Shown: piece after piece, positions 25,701 through 39,300 of the stretch
Layout: every line of letters begins with the position of its first letter
How positions within the stretch are numbered: the first letter of the stretch is position 1
Source of the DNA: Eublepharis macularius
Taxonomy: Eukaryota; Chordata; Lepidosauria; Squamata; Eublepharidae
DNA: 64,000 nucleotides
Assembly (NCBI RefSeq): GCF_028583425.1
Contig: NC_072794.1
Coordinates: 25,603,232-25,667,231, forward strand
Direction of reading: 5' to 3'
The notes under the pieces: generated by a model
Told to the model about the DNA's origin: nothing
The model's database searches: none
What the model saw: the letters and a program-made list of their open reading frames with translations, nothing else
Made by a program: the position numbers and the translations under genes

Positions 25701-28700
25701 CTTTATCAGCCTCCAACATAATGATCAGTGCCAGGCAGAGGCACCATTTGACTTAATAGCACATATTGAAAACTATCAAGAAACTAAGCCTGGAGATACC
25801 ACCTCTCACCCTCCTCAGTAGTCTCATCTCTCTTTCACTCAGGGCCAGCCAGCAAAGGTAACTCGCACTAGAGGTTCGGCTGCAAATCAGCACTCTACTG
25901 GTTCGAATCCCACTACTGCCATGAGCTCAGTAGGTGGCCTTGGGTAAGCCACTCCTCTCAGCCCCAGCTCCCCAGCTGCATTGTGGGGATAATAATAACA
26001 CTAACTTGTTCACCACTCTGGGTGAGGCACTAATCTGTCTACAAGAGCGGTATATAAGCGCAGTTATTATTTTTATTGTCTGGAGATGCATTACAACAAC
26101 AGAAATTCTACTATCTAGTGTGCCAAGATCCCTGTGTGGTGTTGATGATCCTAGCTGCTGCACTTCTAACAAAGCAGAAAGAGTAGTGTAGAGGTTATTG
26201 ATGCATGCTAACTGGGACAGAGTCCAAATAGCTGACTGGAGTCCAGGAAGAGACTTATACTAACTCTACAAAGCCAATAACTTTCAAGTATCAAGAGTGA
26301 ACAATACGTATCAGTCAACTGGTGATCAAAATCAAAGATAAAAATGGTTTACCTTTGTATTCCTAAGAAGGCAGGATACTGTATGCATTTATCCCCTCCA
26401 TTAAAAAAAAAAATCTATGCAACAACTCAGTGAATTAGGTTAGTGTGTGACTGGCCGCAAATCACCCAGCAAGCTTCATGTCTGAAGATTTAATTACACG
26501 ATAGTATACAGTTCGGGCATCAAATCTGGGACTGGTATGAGGACTATCAGAGGAGCTCTTATGAGTTCCCCACTGTGGACTCAATTCCCAAGTGCATAGT
26601 GCCCAATTTGGATTGGGATTGTGGTGCACAGGGCAACGATGCTTATGCCTCCCTCCACCCCATACCATGGCCCTGGCCTGAAACAGCCCCAGTGGAACAT
26701 CGCTGGACCCTTCAGGAAATTCTTTTTGTACGCCATCAGTATACAAACTGGTCAACTAACATCTCCCCGGGGACATTTCAAGTGCAGGGGGAAGGCTGAA
26801 GCCCTTTCTCCTTATGCACTTTGGTCCTAATCTGAATTGCCCTCCCGCCATGTACCTGGGAATTGAGTCGTCAGCAGGGAACTCACAGCTATATGTGGAT
26901 CAGGAGGAAAAAAGTCAAGCTGCAGCTAAACTCAGAGTGGACATTTGAACCCAGGTCTTCCTAGTCCTAATGCAATGCTTTAACTGCCATGCCGCACGGG
27001 CACCTGAGGGACTGAATGATCCAGCACTAATAATACTCCTTCTCCAAATGCAGCAACTGAAGGACTATCATGGTAATGTTAAGCAGCTCTTAGTGGAGAC
27101 TGGAATGATGAAGGAATAAAGAAGTATATGAGTTCAGGGGCTGGGCCCTAGTAGGTCTCCAACCCAAGTGTAGGCCACAGCACTTTGCCAGACAGAACAG
27201 GACTCGGTGTCTATATCATTCTCTGTCCAGGGCTGTTTCCACACACCCTTAAAGAGATGTCCCGCGAACAGAATGCTGGCAGCTTTTCCCCAGAATCCAG
27301 ACATCTCTGTTTGCAAAAAAGTTGCGGGCCATTTGGCTTCTCTTTTTTTGGCCCCCTTCCTGGGAACAAACTTTCTGCGGTCACAAAGAAGGCACCGAAA
27401 AAATGGAAGCCAAATGGCCCGCAAACATTTTGCAAACAGAGGCGTCGCCAGCGTTCTGTGACTAGGCTGTCCCTTTAACAGCGTATTGAAACGGTCCAGG
27501 TCTAGCCCAGAAAAGATACTAAAGAGAGTTAACAAGAGAGGACTGGCAAGTGGCAATGGATTGGGACAAAGGAAATTATTGCTGAGGTAGGATATGACAT
27601 CCTCTTTGGCTTTGCTTAGGGGACAGCATTGCATATTGCTTTGCAAAAATCACACATGTACTGGGATGCCAAGATCTCAAGAGTTGGCGCCTCTCTGGTT
27701 TTCATGAAAAGGAAAGTCAATTAATATAATCCTCCAGTTTCAACAACTCTTTGTAAACTACCCATGTATAAATGGGTTCTTCTGCTGGGTGTCCACATGA
27801 CTAACTCCTCCTCCAATGTACGAGAAAGTAGTTACACTTGTTCTATTATGTTAATCAAACAAGGCATTCATACTATATTACTAAGTGAGGGTCTCATGAG
27901 GTCTATTGACATATCTTATCAAGAAAATGTTTAAAACACCCACAGCGAACTGTATTTCCCTAGTAAGCCAAAAGACATATTTGCACAACTCACCATTACA
28001 AATGTTCAAGATTCAAGTTCAGAAGCACCTTAAGGACCAATAAGATTTCCAGGATATAAGCTTTCACGAGACCAGCCCCCTTTTTCAGATACTTGGTATT
28101 TGACAAAGGGCACTTGACTCTCTTGAAAGCTCATACTTTGGATTGGTCTTTAAGGTGATACTGGACTTGAAATCTTGCTCTTCAACTGAGGACCAGCACA
28201 GCTGACTTCCTGAAACCAACACAGCTACCCTCCTGAAACCATTATAAATGTATATTTATTAACATGCGGTTGGCTTTACAGATTTGGGTTCATCATTACT
28301 TCTTCTGAATGAAGCCAGTGGACTTCCCTTATAGACAGTTTTGATATTTACAGTATGGGTCATGATAAACAATGTGATGACACTTAATAAATTCTAATAC
28401 AGTATTTAACTCCCTTTTCATTCCAGAGGGTTGACCGTGTTCGCCTGTTTTAGCCAAATTAAGCAGGAGTCCAGTACCATCTTAAGAGACTAACAAAATT
28501 TATTCCAGTAGAAGCTTTCGTGAGTCAGACATCACTTCATCAGATGTTGATAAAATAAGCTCTGACCCACTGAAGCTTATGTTGGAATAAATTCAGTCTC
28601 TTAAAGCATACTGCCTTCCTGGCTTAATTTAATTCCATTTGTGGAATCAAACACTAACATTGCATTCCACAATCGTGTTTTTTCCTTATATTTCACTTTC

Positions 28701-29570
28701 CTGGCTCTCATGCGTAGACACTATAACTCATGTGGTATTCTCTTGGCTTAGCACATCTTTATTCTCACACAGCACGCTCACGTACAACACCAGTAGCTTC
28801 TGACCAACTGATACATATTAATAACTTGTTGAGATAACAGACGCAAGGCACTGACCACCTGTAGGGGATGACTGGTTATAAGAAAATACCTCAACAAACA
28901 GGCACAGACCATACAAGCACATGTGAGCAAGATGATGTATGGGCGATTTACCAGTGATGAAAGAATAGGCAGGGTGGCAGGAAAAGCTTGAAGTAGGTGC
29001 TGCATTGCAAAACAACAAATCTTTCTTTATTCCCGTCTCCCGCCTGCCCACATACACCTCTCGCTGCTAGCCCCAAAGGGTCCAGCACGGGGAAAGCCTT
29101 ACCTCCTCTCCTGGGGCGCAGAAGGCAAGATGCTGTGGTTGGCTCGGAGGGGATTTGTCCGGGCCTTCATGCGTGCTCTCTGCAGCAGTTGCTTGGCCTG
29201 CTCATGCCTGGGGCTCAGCTCCAGCTCCTGATTGGGAACAAAGGCCCTGCAAGCCAGGCAACATGGAGTGGGGGGGGCAGGGATTAGAAAAAAATAACAA
29301 GGATTAAGAGTGGTTTAACCGTGACGGCGGCAGCCGAGCAGGGAGACAACATGCTCACAGGGGCTTGGAAGGCCCCTGCAGCAGCCTACGATGACGCTAG
29401 GTGGCACCTTGCCAGGCCACCACGGAACCACTGAGGCTTTGGCAAGGCAGATATCGGAACTGGGCTTGGAGGCATCACAGTCATCATGTTGGCCTGGGCA
29501 TTCTTTTTTCATTGTTATTTCCTCTGCTGCCCTCCCCACTCCCTGGCTCAATTTTTATTTTGTAACAGTT

Positions 29571-29656
<86 letters not shown>

Positions 29657-32600
29657 GCTTGCCAACCTCCAGGTGGGGCCTGGAGATCTACCAGGATTAT
29701 AACTCATCCCCCAATGACAGAGATCAGTTCCCCTGAAGAAAAACGGCTGCTTTGGAGGGTGGATTCTATGGCATTATACCAAGCTGAGGTCCTTCCTCTC
29801 CCCAAACTCCACCCCCAAAATCTCCAGGAATTTCCCAACCTGGAGTTGGCAATCCTAACACACACAAACACACACACACACACACGTGTGTGTGTGTGTG
29901 TTTATATATATAAACACACAGAACCATATACATATATATGTATGCAGGGCTTTTTTTCTGGGAAAAGAGGTGGTGGAACTCAGGACCACATAATGATGTC
30001 ACTTTGGGTCAGCTGGAACAAGGGGGGAGTTTTTTAAAGTTTAAATTGCCCTCAGTGAAAATGGTCACATGGCCAGTGGCCCCGCCCCCTGGTCTCCAGG
30101 CAGAGGGGAGTTTAGATTGCTCTCCTCGCCAGTGGCACGGAGGGCAATCTAAACTCCCCTCTGTCTGGAGATCAGGGGGCGGGGCCACTGGCCATGTGAC
30201 CATTTTCACTGAGGGCCATGTGACCATTTTCAAGAGGTGCCGGAACTCCGTTCCACCGCATTCCAGCTGAAAAAAAGCCCTGTATGTACATATGTATGTG
30301 TAACTGTTCAGTAAAGTTCATTAAAAGATATTAAACTTTATCCAAGACGTGAACTGCAAGAAAAGCTATAAGAAAACTAAAGAGTTGCATTAGAAAAAGA
30401 AGATGATTGAAAATATACAAATTCAAAAATAAGGACCACTGCACAAGCGGTGGGAGCCATGGCTCAGGGGCAGTATATCTGGTTTGCATGCAGAAGCTCC
30501 CAGGTTCAATCCCTGGCGTTTTCTTTTTTAAAAAAAGGAACCCTACAGTAGGTGATGTGAAATACCTACCATGAAGAAATCCAGCCAACCAGACTAGCCA
30601 ATGGACCCTGCACAAGATAACTTCATGTGTATGATCAGACCTTCCTATGCCTTTAATTTTCCTTGAAAGCAGACATTTGCAGGTAGAATGAGGGGGGAAT
30701 CTGGATCAGGGCTGCGGGAGGGGGAATTCATCCCTTCCCTTCTGTATTATTTCTTCAACAGAACCCCGCCCCCCCCTAAGCTGCTATTAGCCACAGTAAG
30801 GAAAAAGACAGGTTACCTTTCATTTTTCCCTATGGAGCTACTAGCAGCTTTGGGTATATGAGTGGGGGGAAGTCTATGTCCAGGAAGCTGTAGGGGGGAA
30901 AGGGTTACTTCCCCCTGCCCCTGTGACAGAGCCCCAATACAAATAGCTCTCCCCCAGCTCCTTCAATGTTCTTGCAAAGAAAATTAAATCACAAAACGCC
31001 ACTACTTTTTTTTTTTAGTCACAGCCATTCATTCATGGAAGAAAACAAAAAGATTCACTTGATACCACTGGAAGTGGGGACTAAGACTGCCCCTAGTGAT
31101 CCCAAGTCCCCATTTACCACTTAAAAAAAATTGAGAGCACATTATTAAAAGAAAAACATCTGCAAAATGAGCGTTCTTGACACACCATAAAGGCCACAAT
31201 AATGTTTTTGTTAACATTACGAAGCGTTGCAGGCATGGAGTGGGAAGGCTGTGCATGTGCTAGCCTCTGTAAATGACGTCACAGACACTGTTCAATAGGT
31301 GCCTACAACAGCTGAACACACATTGAACACAGCCAAATTATGCTACTAAGAGCTCGTTCTGACTTTTCAGGCATGCTTATCATCAAATAAACCTGCTTTA
31401 ACCAGAGACAACAGTGACAGAAAAAGTGAATGCCTGCACACACAACGAAGGCTCCACAACACTGCCTCCACAACTCCCCAAATCCATCACATGTACACAG
31501 CCACAGGCACATGAGGACTGTAGCCTAAGCTGCTTCTGCTTCGTAGCAAATAAACCAAAATACGAGCCCCAAACTCCATAATTGTACATACCAATGTTAA
31601 TTGGACAAAGTCTCCATGTATTTGAAGCACATGGATCTTACTTGGAGAATTTCATTCCAAATAAATATAGAGCCACTTCCTTGGCTTCTATGTCCTGTTT
31701 GTTGATCCTCTAGAATAACTGGTTGTCCACTGTGTGAAACAGGGTGCTGGACTAGATGGACTGGTGGACTCGCTAGAAGTCTGGATTTAAGCAACTCTCC
31801 TAAAAAGGGCCTCTCGCTCAAATTGTTTCTCAATAAACATTAGTTTGTACTATTTCAGGCTCTCTTTTTTCCTACCGTTTTGTATCTTATCTTTCCTGCC
31901 AGGGGCTCATGGTGGTATACATGCATTTTCCCCTTATGGCCAGCCTTTGAGGTAGGCTAGGCTGCAAAACAGTGAAGATCACCCTATTAGTTTCATGACA
32001 TAGTAGAGATTTGAACCCAGGCATCATCCAACTAAATTAGAGGGGCTGGCAACTACCCCACAATGGCTGTTCTATGCACCATCTCCCCATGCTACTCTTT
32101 CCCATTCGGTCTGGTTCAAAGGCCGTCTCTATTCCTGATATATAGGGAAGTGCCTAAAAACCCGGAGTGGATCCCATCTAGGGGGAATGGAGCCCTGCTA
32201 AGCGAAGGACAACTTTACCTTCTCCCCCCTTTCACTGCTGCCTGCTGCTCCATCTGAAATCATGTCCCAGGAGGAGGGGGAAGTTTTACTGGGCCCCCAT
32301 GAACAGCATGAGGGTGAAGTGGGAGAGGGGGATTACTGAAAAACCATCCTCTCCTTAGCAGAAGTGCCTTTTGCAAGAGGAAAATGAGGGCAGGATCCAA
32401 GCCACTGACTTCAACCATTTCTATCTCTCACATGGTATTCTGGATAGCTTCAGGTGGGTAGCTTTGACTCTCGAAAGCACATGCCCTGGAAATCTAGTTG
32501 GTCTTTAAAGTGCTACTGAACTGGGATTCCAATCCAGAATAGTAGCAGCTACACCAGTTTTCACTGTCTCACCATGGATGACCCATTTCTTCTCCTCCCC

Positions 32601-35600
32601 CTCCACAAGAACAGATACACATTCAGTCTTTCCCCACCGGCCCTTGCCATAATCTTCGGGATTAAAATAAATCAGCTCAGTCACTTCAGCAGACCTAAAC
32701 TTAACTCTATCGTGCCGGACAATTCCCAGTGTGCAGAATTCTCCCCTGAATTTCACTAAACATTTTGCTTTCAAAATATTACTTTAGGAAAAAATTAGTC
32801 TCTCCTCTTATAAGTGGCTTTGATTCAGATCAGTAGAGAGACGTTTCCCACCTCTTTCCTCCTGTGGCAGGGATACGGGAGAGCAGGTGTTGCTCTCAGG
32901 ATGGTAAGATGGAGAGGAGAAAGAAGAAAAGGTGCAAGTTAGAAGGAAGGAAGATGCTCTGGGAGTAGCCATAAAAGGGAAAGCACTAGAGCAGCAAAAA
33001 GAAAGAACAAACAGAATACTGACCTATCTATCTCTCTGGCTCTATAGCCCCCCGCCCCAAGTCTTGATGTGTTTTGAGACACAGAGCCAAACTTCATGTT
33101 CATGTTTTTAACAATTTGGGTCCAGGAATCACATCTTTAAAAAAAGGAGAGCCCAAATGGGCTCAGAACGCCACTGCAGGGGGAAGATGGGCTTCTATCT
33201 TTCCCCCCAAGCTGTAAAAACAGCATGGAGGAAATTATCTCCACATTTTTGCTGCTTCATATGGAGTATTTGCACATGTGAAGTAGCAAAATTGGGGAAA
33301 TAACTCCCCAGCCTGTGCTGTTTTTGCAAACAGCCAAAGGCAGGAGCCCTTCACCCCAACCATGGTGGTGTTACAAGCCTGTTTGGGCTCTCCTTTTTTT
33401 AAAAAAAAAATTGCATCTCCTGCAGCTGCTGTGCGGCTGCAGGGAACACTAGTTGAGTCCAGGAAACCCAGACACAACTCGTTAAAAACATGGACGTATA
33501 GTTTGGCCCTAAGAGTCATCACACAGTCCTTCACTTCCAACACTTGCCCAGAACCGGAGGAGTTAGCCGTGTTAGTCTGTCGTAGCAAAATCACAGTTCT
33601 CTTCGCATATGATGAGGAGAGCTGTGATTCTCGAAAGCTTGCGCTACAGTAAAGTTGTTTAGTCTTAAAGGTGCTACTGGACTCTTTTCGATTTTGCCCA
33701 GACCTGGACTCTGCAAAAGTCCTTCAAATGCTGAATTTGGCTTGACTAGTCATTTCCATTAATATTTTTTGTGTCTCAGGTAGTAATAGGCAGAACCTCA
33801 TCGAGCTATTTCATTTCCCCCAAAGGGTCCAAGTAGGACCCTTCTCATTGGCTCAAGTAGCTACACTACATGAACCCAGGCCTTTGGCTTTTCTTCTTCA
33901 TACTGCCCAAGAAAGAGACAGGAAGGCAGGAAGGCAGTCCTGACCCCCTACAAGTATGCCTCAACCAGACACAAAACTTCCTTGGACATATATTGTACCT
34001 ACAGCTATCCTGTATTTCACTCAAGAACAATTTCCTGCAACAGAAGAGCCGGCAGTGCAGGGAGGGCTCTATTAAACAACGAACAGGAGTCTTGCGGTGT
34101 CTTCAAGACTGACCAATTATTTGTGTGTGTGTTATGTGCCGTCAAGTCGCCTCCAACCTATGGCAACCCTATGAATGAAAGACCTCCAAAGCATCCTATC
34201 ACTAACAGACTTGCTCAGATCCTGCAAACTGGATTCTGGCATAAATTTGGGGGGCCTAGAGCCCATTTTTCCAATATCCACTCTGTTAACAAGACTGATT
34301 TTTTAAAAAGCAGTCCAATTGAAAACAGCACTAATGGCATCCTCTCGAGACTTCTTTAAAAGATTAGGGGCTAACCGAAGTGACAAAACCCTGTTTAACA
34401 CAAGGAACTGCAGAATGTTTAACCACACAATATTTGCAATAAATTTCAGAAACCCAGACAATTTGGCTGCTGGATGGTGATAAACATGCCTCTGACTACA
34501 GAACTGTTCATCCCCTTGCAAGCCAGCACAGTGCAATGACTAAGGAAGAGTGCCAGAAAGCCCCTGGCTTGTCTCCCATCAGCCCTAAGTGCACAATGGA
34601 GGCTTTTGATGAGCTACTCTTTCCTCTCCTAGCCACTGGAGTATGGGGCACTAACCTTCCTTTACAGGATCCTTTTCAAGGATTACTGACAGAGCCTCTT
34701 CACAAATGCACCGTTTCCCCAATCTGAAACAGTCCCAGAGGACACTCGTTAAGGACACCCACATGGTCCCTGGGACACACATGGGTTTCCTCATCAATAC
34801 TGCCCCTGCCGGACTCTTTCAGGCTGGGAACTGGTGTGCCAGGGTGGGAGCAAAGCCCCTTCTCCACATACAGCATGGACCCTGATACTAACGGGGCCCC
34901 ACATGTGAGCAGGAATTGAGGCAAACCCACACCAGTGACTATATAATGTCTGACGCAGGGTGAGGACCCCATACCCAAGCACCTGTGCACAGGTGCATGC
35001 GCGACTATGTACCTAGCCTAATAACCAGGGCTTTTTTTTCTGCAAAAAGAGGTGGTGGAACTCAGTGGGTTGCCCTCGGAGAAAATGGTCACATGGCTGG
35101 TGGCCCCGCCCCCTGCTCTCCAGACAGAGGGGAGTTTAGATTGCCCTCCGTGCTGCTCGGTGGCGCAGCGATCTAAAACTCCCCTCTGTCTGGAGATTGG
35201 GGGTGGGGCCACCTGCCATGTGACCATTTTCAAGAGGTTCCGGAACTCCATTCCACTGCGTTCCAGCTGAAAAAAAAGCCCTGCTAATAACTATGACAAG
35301 AGAAGAAATGACATCAGTAGGGAAATGCCAGTTTAAGAACATGGGGTCGACATGCTCGTAAGATCAGGACATAAGCAAATTCTGCTGGATCAGACCAGTG
35401 GTCCATCTAGTTCAGCACCCTGTTTCACATAGTGGCCAACCAGCTGCCCTGAATGAACAGGGCATCGATGCCAAGGCCTTCCCCTGATATCACCTCCTGA
35501 CCCTGGTATTCAGAGATCTGCTGCCTCTTTCTATAGTCCCCATGGCTAGTAGCCATTGATGGATTTCCCTCCATGAATTTGTCCAACCTTGTTGCCATCA

Positions 35601-36281
35601 ATACATCCACTGGCAGTGAATCCCAAAGTTTAATTACCTGTTGAGCAAAGAAGTATTGCCTTTTGTCTGTCCTGAACTTACTTCCTAGTGACTTTACTGG
35701 GTCCCCCCTCCCATTCTAGAATTATGGGAGAAAGAGAGAAAACACTCTCTAGTCTATGTATAAGTTAGTTAGGTCAAGTTAGCACATTAGACAGATTTTG
35801 TAAAAGCAAAGAACATACACACTGATGGGAAGAAAAGTACGTTCCATTTTTACCTTTTTAAAGATTAGAAATATGCATAAAACATTTCCTGAGCATCTTT
35901 GAAGCCCAATACATGCAATATGGAATTTGTGAATTGTATTGTGCGATCTGATTACATTACTGTAAAGGAAAAGTTTATGTATTCAAGTTGGGATGTCTTC
36001 CCCCAACACCAAAAAATAAATGCTTACATGCCACTAGTTAGCCCTTCTTTTTCACCATGTTTGGTGTAGTGGTTAAGAACGTGGGACTCTAATCTGGAGA
36101 ACTGGGTTTGATTCTCCACTCCTTCACTTGAAGCCAGGTGGGTGACCTTGAGTCAGTCACAGCTTCTAGCAGCTCTCTCAGCCCTAACCACTTCACAGGG
36201 TGATTATTGTTGTGGGGTTAATAATAACATACTTCATAAAGCGCTGTGAGTGGGTGTTCAGTTGTCCTGAAGGGCAGTGTA

Positions 36282-36334
<53 letters not shown>

Positions 36335-39300
36335 GTCAATTTCAAATAGTTTCAGCCTCCAACTAATTTTTTGATCATGTTCACAAACTAGGGAAGGAAG
36401 TCAGCCAAAAGAGCCAACCTCTCTAGACAAGAGGGGCAAGCCCCACCTCCTCAGAGAGGCTGCCTCCTCCTCCTCCTGCCTGCCTGCCTGCCTGAGTCTT
36501 TCTTTTTCTTGGCTTGCTTTCACCATGAGTTCTGAAGCAACTGTTCCAAGCTCTGAGGCCATCCCCATGGACAGAGCAAATGATGTGACTATATTACTGG
36601 GTAGCAAGCAAGCAGTATTGGCAACAGCAACTCAGACCAACAGTCTGGAGCCCTCCATCTGTTCAGAGAGCTGCTTCTGCGTGGGCTGGAGCCAGTTGGA
36701 TAAGTCTCTTTCTACACAGAGATTCAATACAAATCTCTTTAGCCTGTAAACTTGCAGGGTGGGTGGGTGGTGACTGTTTCTAAAGAGGACACTACATCTC
36801 TCTTCCTCCCCCCCTCCCCCTCCCCCCATGGCAGTCAGCAGGGCTTTCTTTCAGCGGGAACGCGGTGGAACGAAGTTCCGGCACCTCTTGAAAATACTCG
36901 GCAATAGTGCGTGAAAATTATATTATTTCAAAGAATCCCGTGTGTTTCTTCCTCATTTCCCTCTTGAGAGTTCTGCCACCTCTTTTCCCAGAAAAAAAAA
37001 ACCCTGGCAGTCAGTATTTTGGGAATCAGCTTCCTTGCCTTAACAGGGCAACAAAAACTTCCTGCCCCCTACCTCATCAACTCTAAAGTCTTACCGGAAG
37101 CCTTCTGAGTCCTGCAAGGATACACCGGAGTCCCAGTCTACATCATTTGCCAGGATCTCTGCGGACACACAACAACAACAAAGGTACAGATTAAGTTTGT
37201 CCAACTTCATCACGTTAAAAGCAGCAGGGTGTAAAAAAGATATAGCTTTTATGTATCACAGGGAAATAAACAACAGCTTGCTTTTGTGCCAAAGTCTGCA
37301 TATGGGATCATGGGAAAAGCCAATAACATCTACACCAGCAACAGCACCAGTAACATCAGCAATTTTGGATGGCTGCACACCTTGAAGCCCTTTGACAGAT
37401 CGTGGGCTGAGACAGAGACGCCGCTGCAGGTGGGGAGATGATTGGAACAGCCCCCAAGACAGGCTCCAAGATGTAATAAGGTGAAAGCTTGGGGAGTAGG
37501 GGGTGGACCCAAGTGGAATGAGGCTCAAGTTCAGTGGTGCCTGCTGGGGGAAGAGAATTGCACCGGCTGATTGAGGGAAACAACCTGACTGTGTTTGGTG
37601 CTTCCAGATGAAACATATAACAAACCGTATTAAGCCAAGCAGAAAGTATCTCGCCCCCTTGATTCCTAGCGTCTGACCCTGAGACTCTAGTCCTCCTACA
37701 TCCTAAGTGTTTTCACATGTTTTCTGCCCTTAGATTGATGCTGTTCAGAAGTGAGTCCCACATCTCTGCTTTTCCACAGCATCGTGGTGCATTTGTGCAC
37801 CTCCTGGGGATTTCCTCAACTTTTCTCCCATCTTCCCCAAACCTGTTTTGCTCCAAAGTTCTGGGAAAGAGCACGACACAGACTGGATGGCTGCCAGAGG
37901 GTGGGTATGTTCAGATTTTCCTGATTTCACCCACACAGCAACCACTTCCTCTGAAACAGCCATTTCTTCTTCCTGTCACCTGATCTTTTTCGTTTTTTAA
38001 AAAAACAGCAACTGAATAGTGCTGTATCGAAATATTCGTTATGCTAATGTATGAATCTGGTTCCCTGAATTCTCAGCTTTCATTTTTTAAAAAAAAAATT
38101 GGCTCTAGCCCCTTCTTTTACAGACATATAAGAGGGAAAGTCCTATCTCCGCAAGGAAAGGGGACAGAGACTGACTTTTAAAAAAAATGGAAGCTGAGAA
38201 TTCAAAAAATCTGATGCATGTATTGGTATAATGGTATATCAATGTAATACTATTCAAACATCAATTTAAAAAACTACCAGGGAAACCTGCTGCGTGGAAG
38301 CCCCGTTGCCACTAAGCTATATTAGCAGCTGCAGCAGCAATGGAGAAGCTACGTAAGCCTTGTCTCTATGTGGAAAACACCCCTGAGAACAAAGCTCACC
38401 CCCTCAACTTCATCTTAAGGTCCAGAAACTCTTGAAGGTGGAATACGTTGGATCTGGGGGAAGGAGGAATTTTTTGGGGAGGGGAGGCAGAGATTCATTA
38501 CTATGTCGCAACTCTCTGCTGCGCCACTTTTTCTTGAAGCATGCTGCATCGCCCCACCCCCCACCCCCAGTCACAAAGTTACAAAGATAGTTCAGTTTCT
38601 ATAAACTTTCCGATATGCACACATACCGTTACTAGGCCTCTCGTTCCCACGGACTGAGTTGTCTTTCTTGTGCCGCTGCAAGGTACGCACTTCCTGCGGA
38701 GGAGGATGGCTACTCTGCGCTGGCCCACTCAGCATCTCCTGCAGAACAGCCCGGTTCCGCTCCACTCTTTCAGCCAGCGACAGGGAGCTTGCGTTGCTTC
38801 CCCCACTGCCAAGGCTGTCCCAGCTCTCAGCTCTCCAAAGCCGCCCAGCTGCTGCTAGGCCACTGGCATCATTTCTGTGCAAAAAAATACTACTTCCAAA
38901 GTCCCTAGCCTGAAATTGGCGGTCTGCTTCTCCGTTTGCTTCCTCAGAAGATTCCTGGTTGAAGGTAAGGTCCTTGGAGGAACTGGCTTCACGCAGACCA
39001 TTTTGGGATATTCTTCTTGTTGTGTTTCTGGAACAGACCTTATTTTCGAGTGCTTTCCCAGGCAGTCCCTGGAACTCCTTGGGTGAACTCCAACCAACGT
39101 TTGGAGCTCCTCCTGCTGCCGTAGGCCCCTTCAGAGCTGCAAAATCATTGGCATAAGAGCTTGAAAGCATCCCCCCCTGAACTTTCTCCTGCCCAAGATG
39201 TGGGTAGTCAGTGCTGTCCAGCAGCACATCTGTCAGGTAGGTGCGGATTTGAGACTCTGGTTCCACCAGTGCATCCTGAGGAACTGTTTCGGTCAGCGGC

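Larger units (their letters stand above)
25655..29102 (-). other. KIAA1614: KIAA1614 intron 3
   Basis: Contains a SINE (25842-26079), palindromic elements (26555-26890, 27240-27482), a SINE fragment (26925-27000) and two foldback copies (28015-28245, 28465-28610). 28620-29090 shows nothing recognised. Confidence 0.7.
29247..37094 (-). other. KIAA1614: KIAA1614 intron 2
   Basis: The most repeat-dense intron: microsatellites, three hAT-type MITEs, SINEs, CR1 pieces and foldbacks are listed separately. 30640-31650 and 32060-32450 hold nothing I recognise. Confidence 0.7.

Noticed and set aside
27134-27646. 170-codon minus-strand open reading frame
   Set aside because: Covers a foldback element; residues of the two arms repeat each other.
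30445-30520. tRNA-Ala gene
   Set aside because: The tRNA-like head has lost pairing and continues into a SINE body that is also present at 20930-21130.
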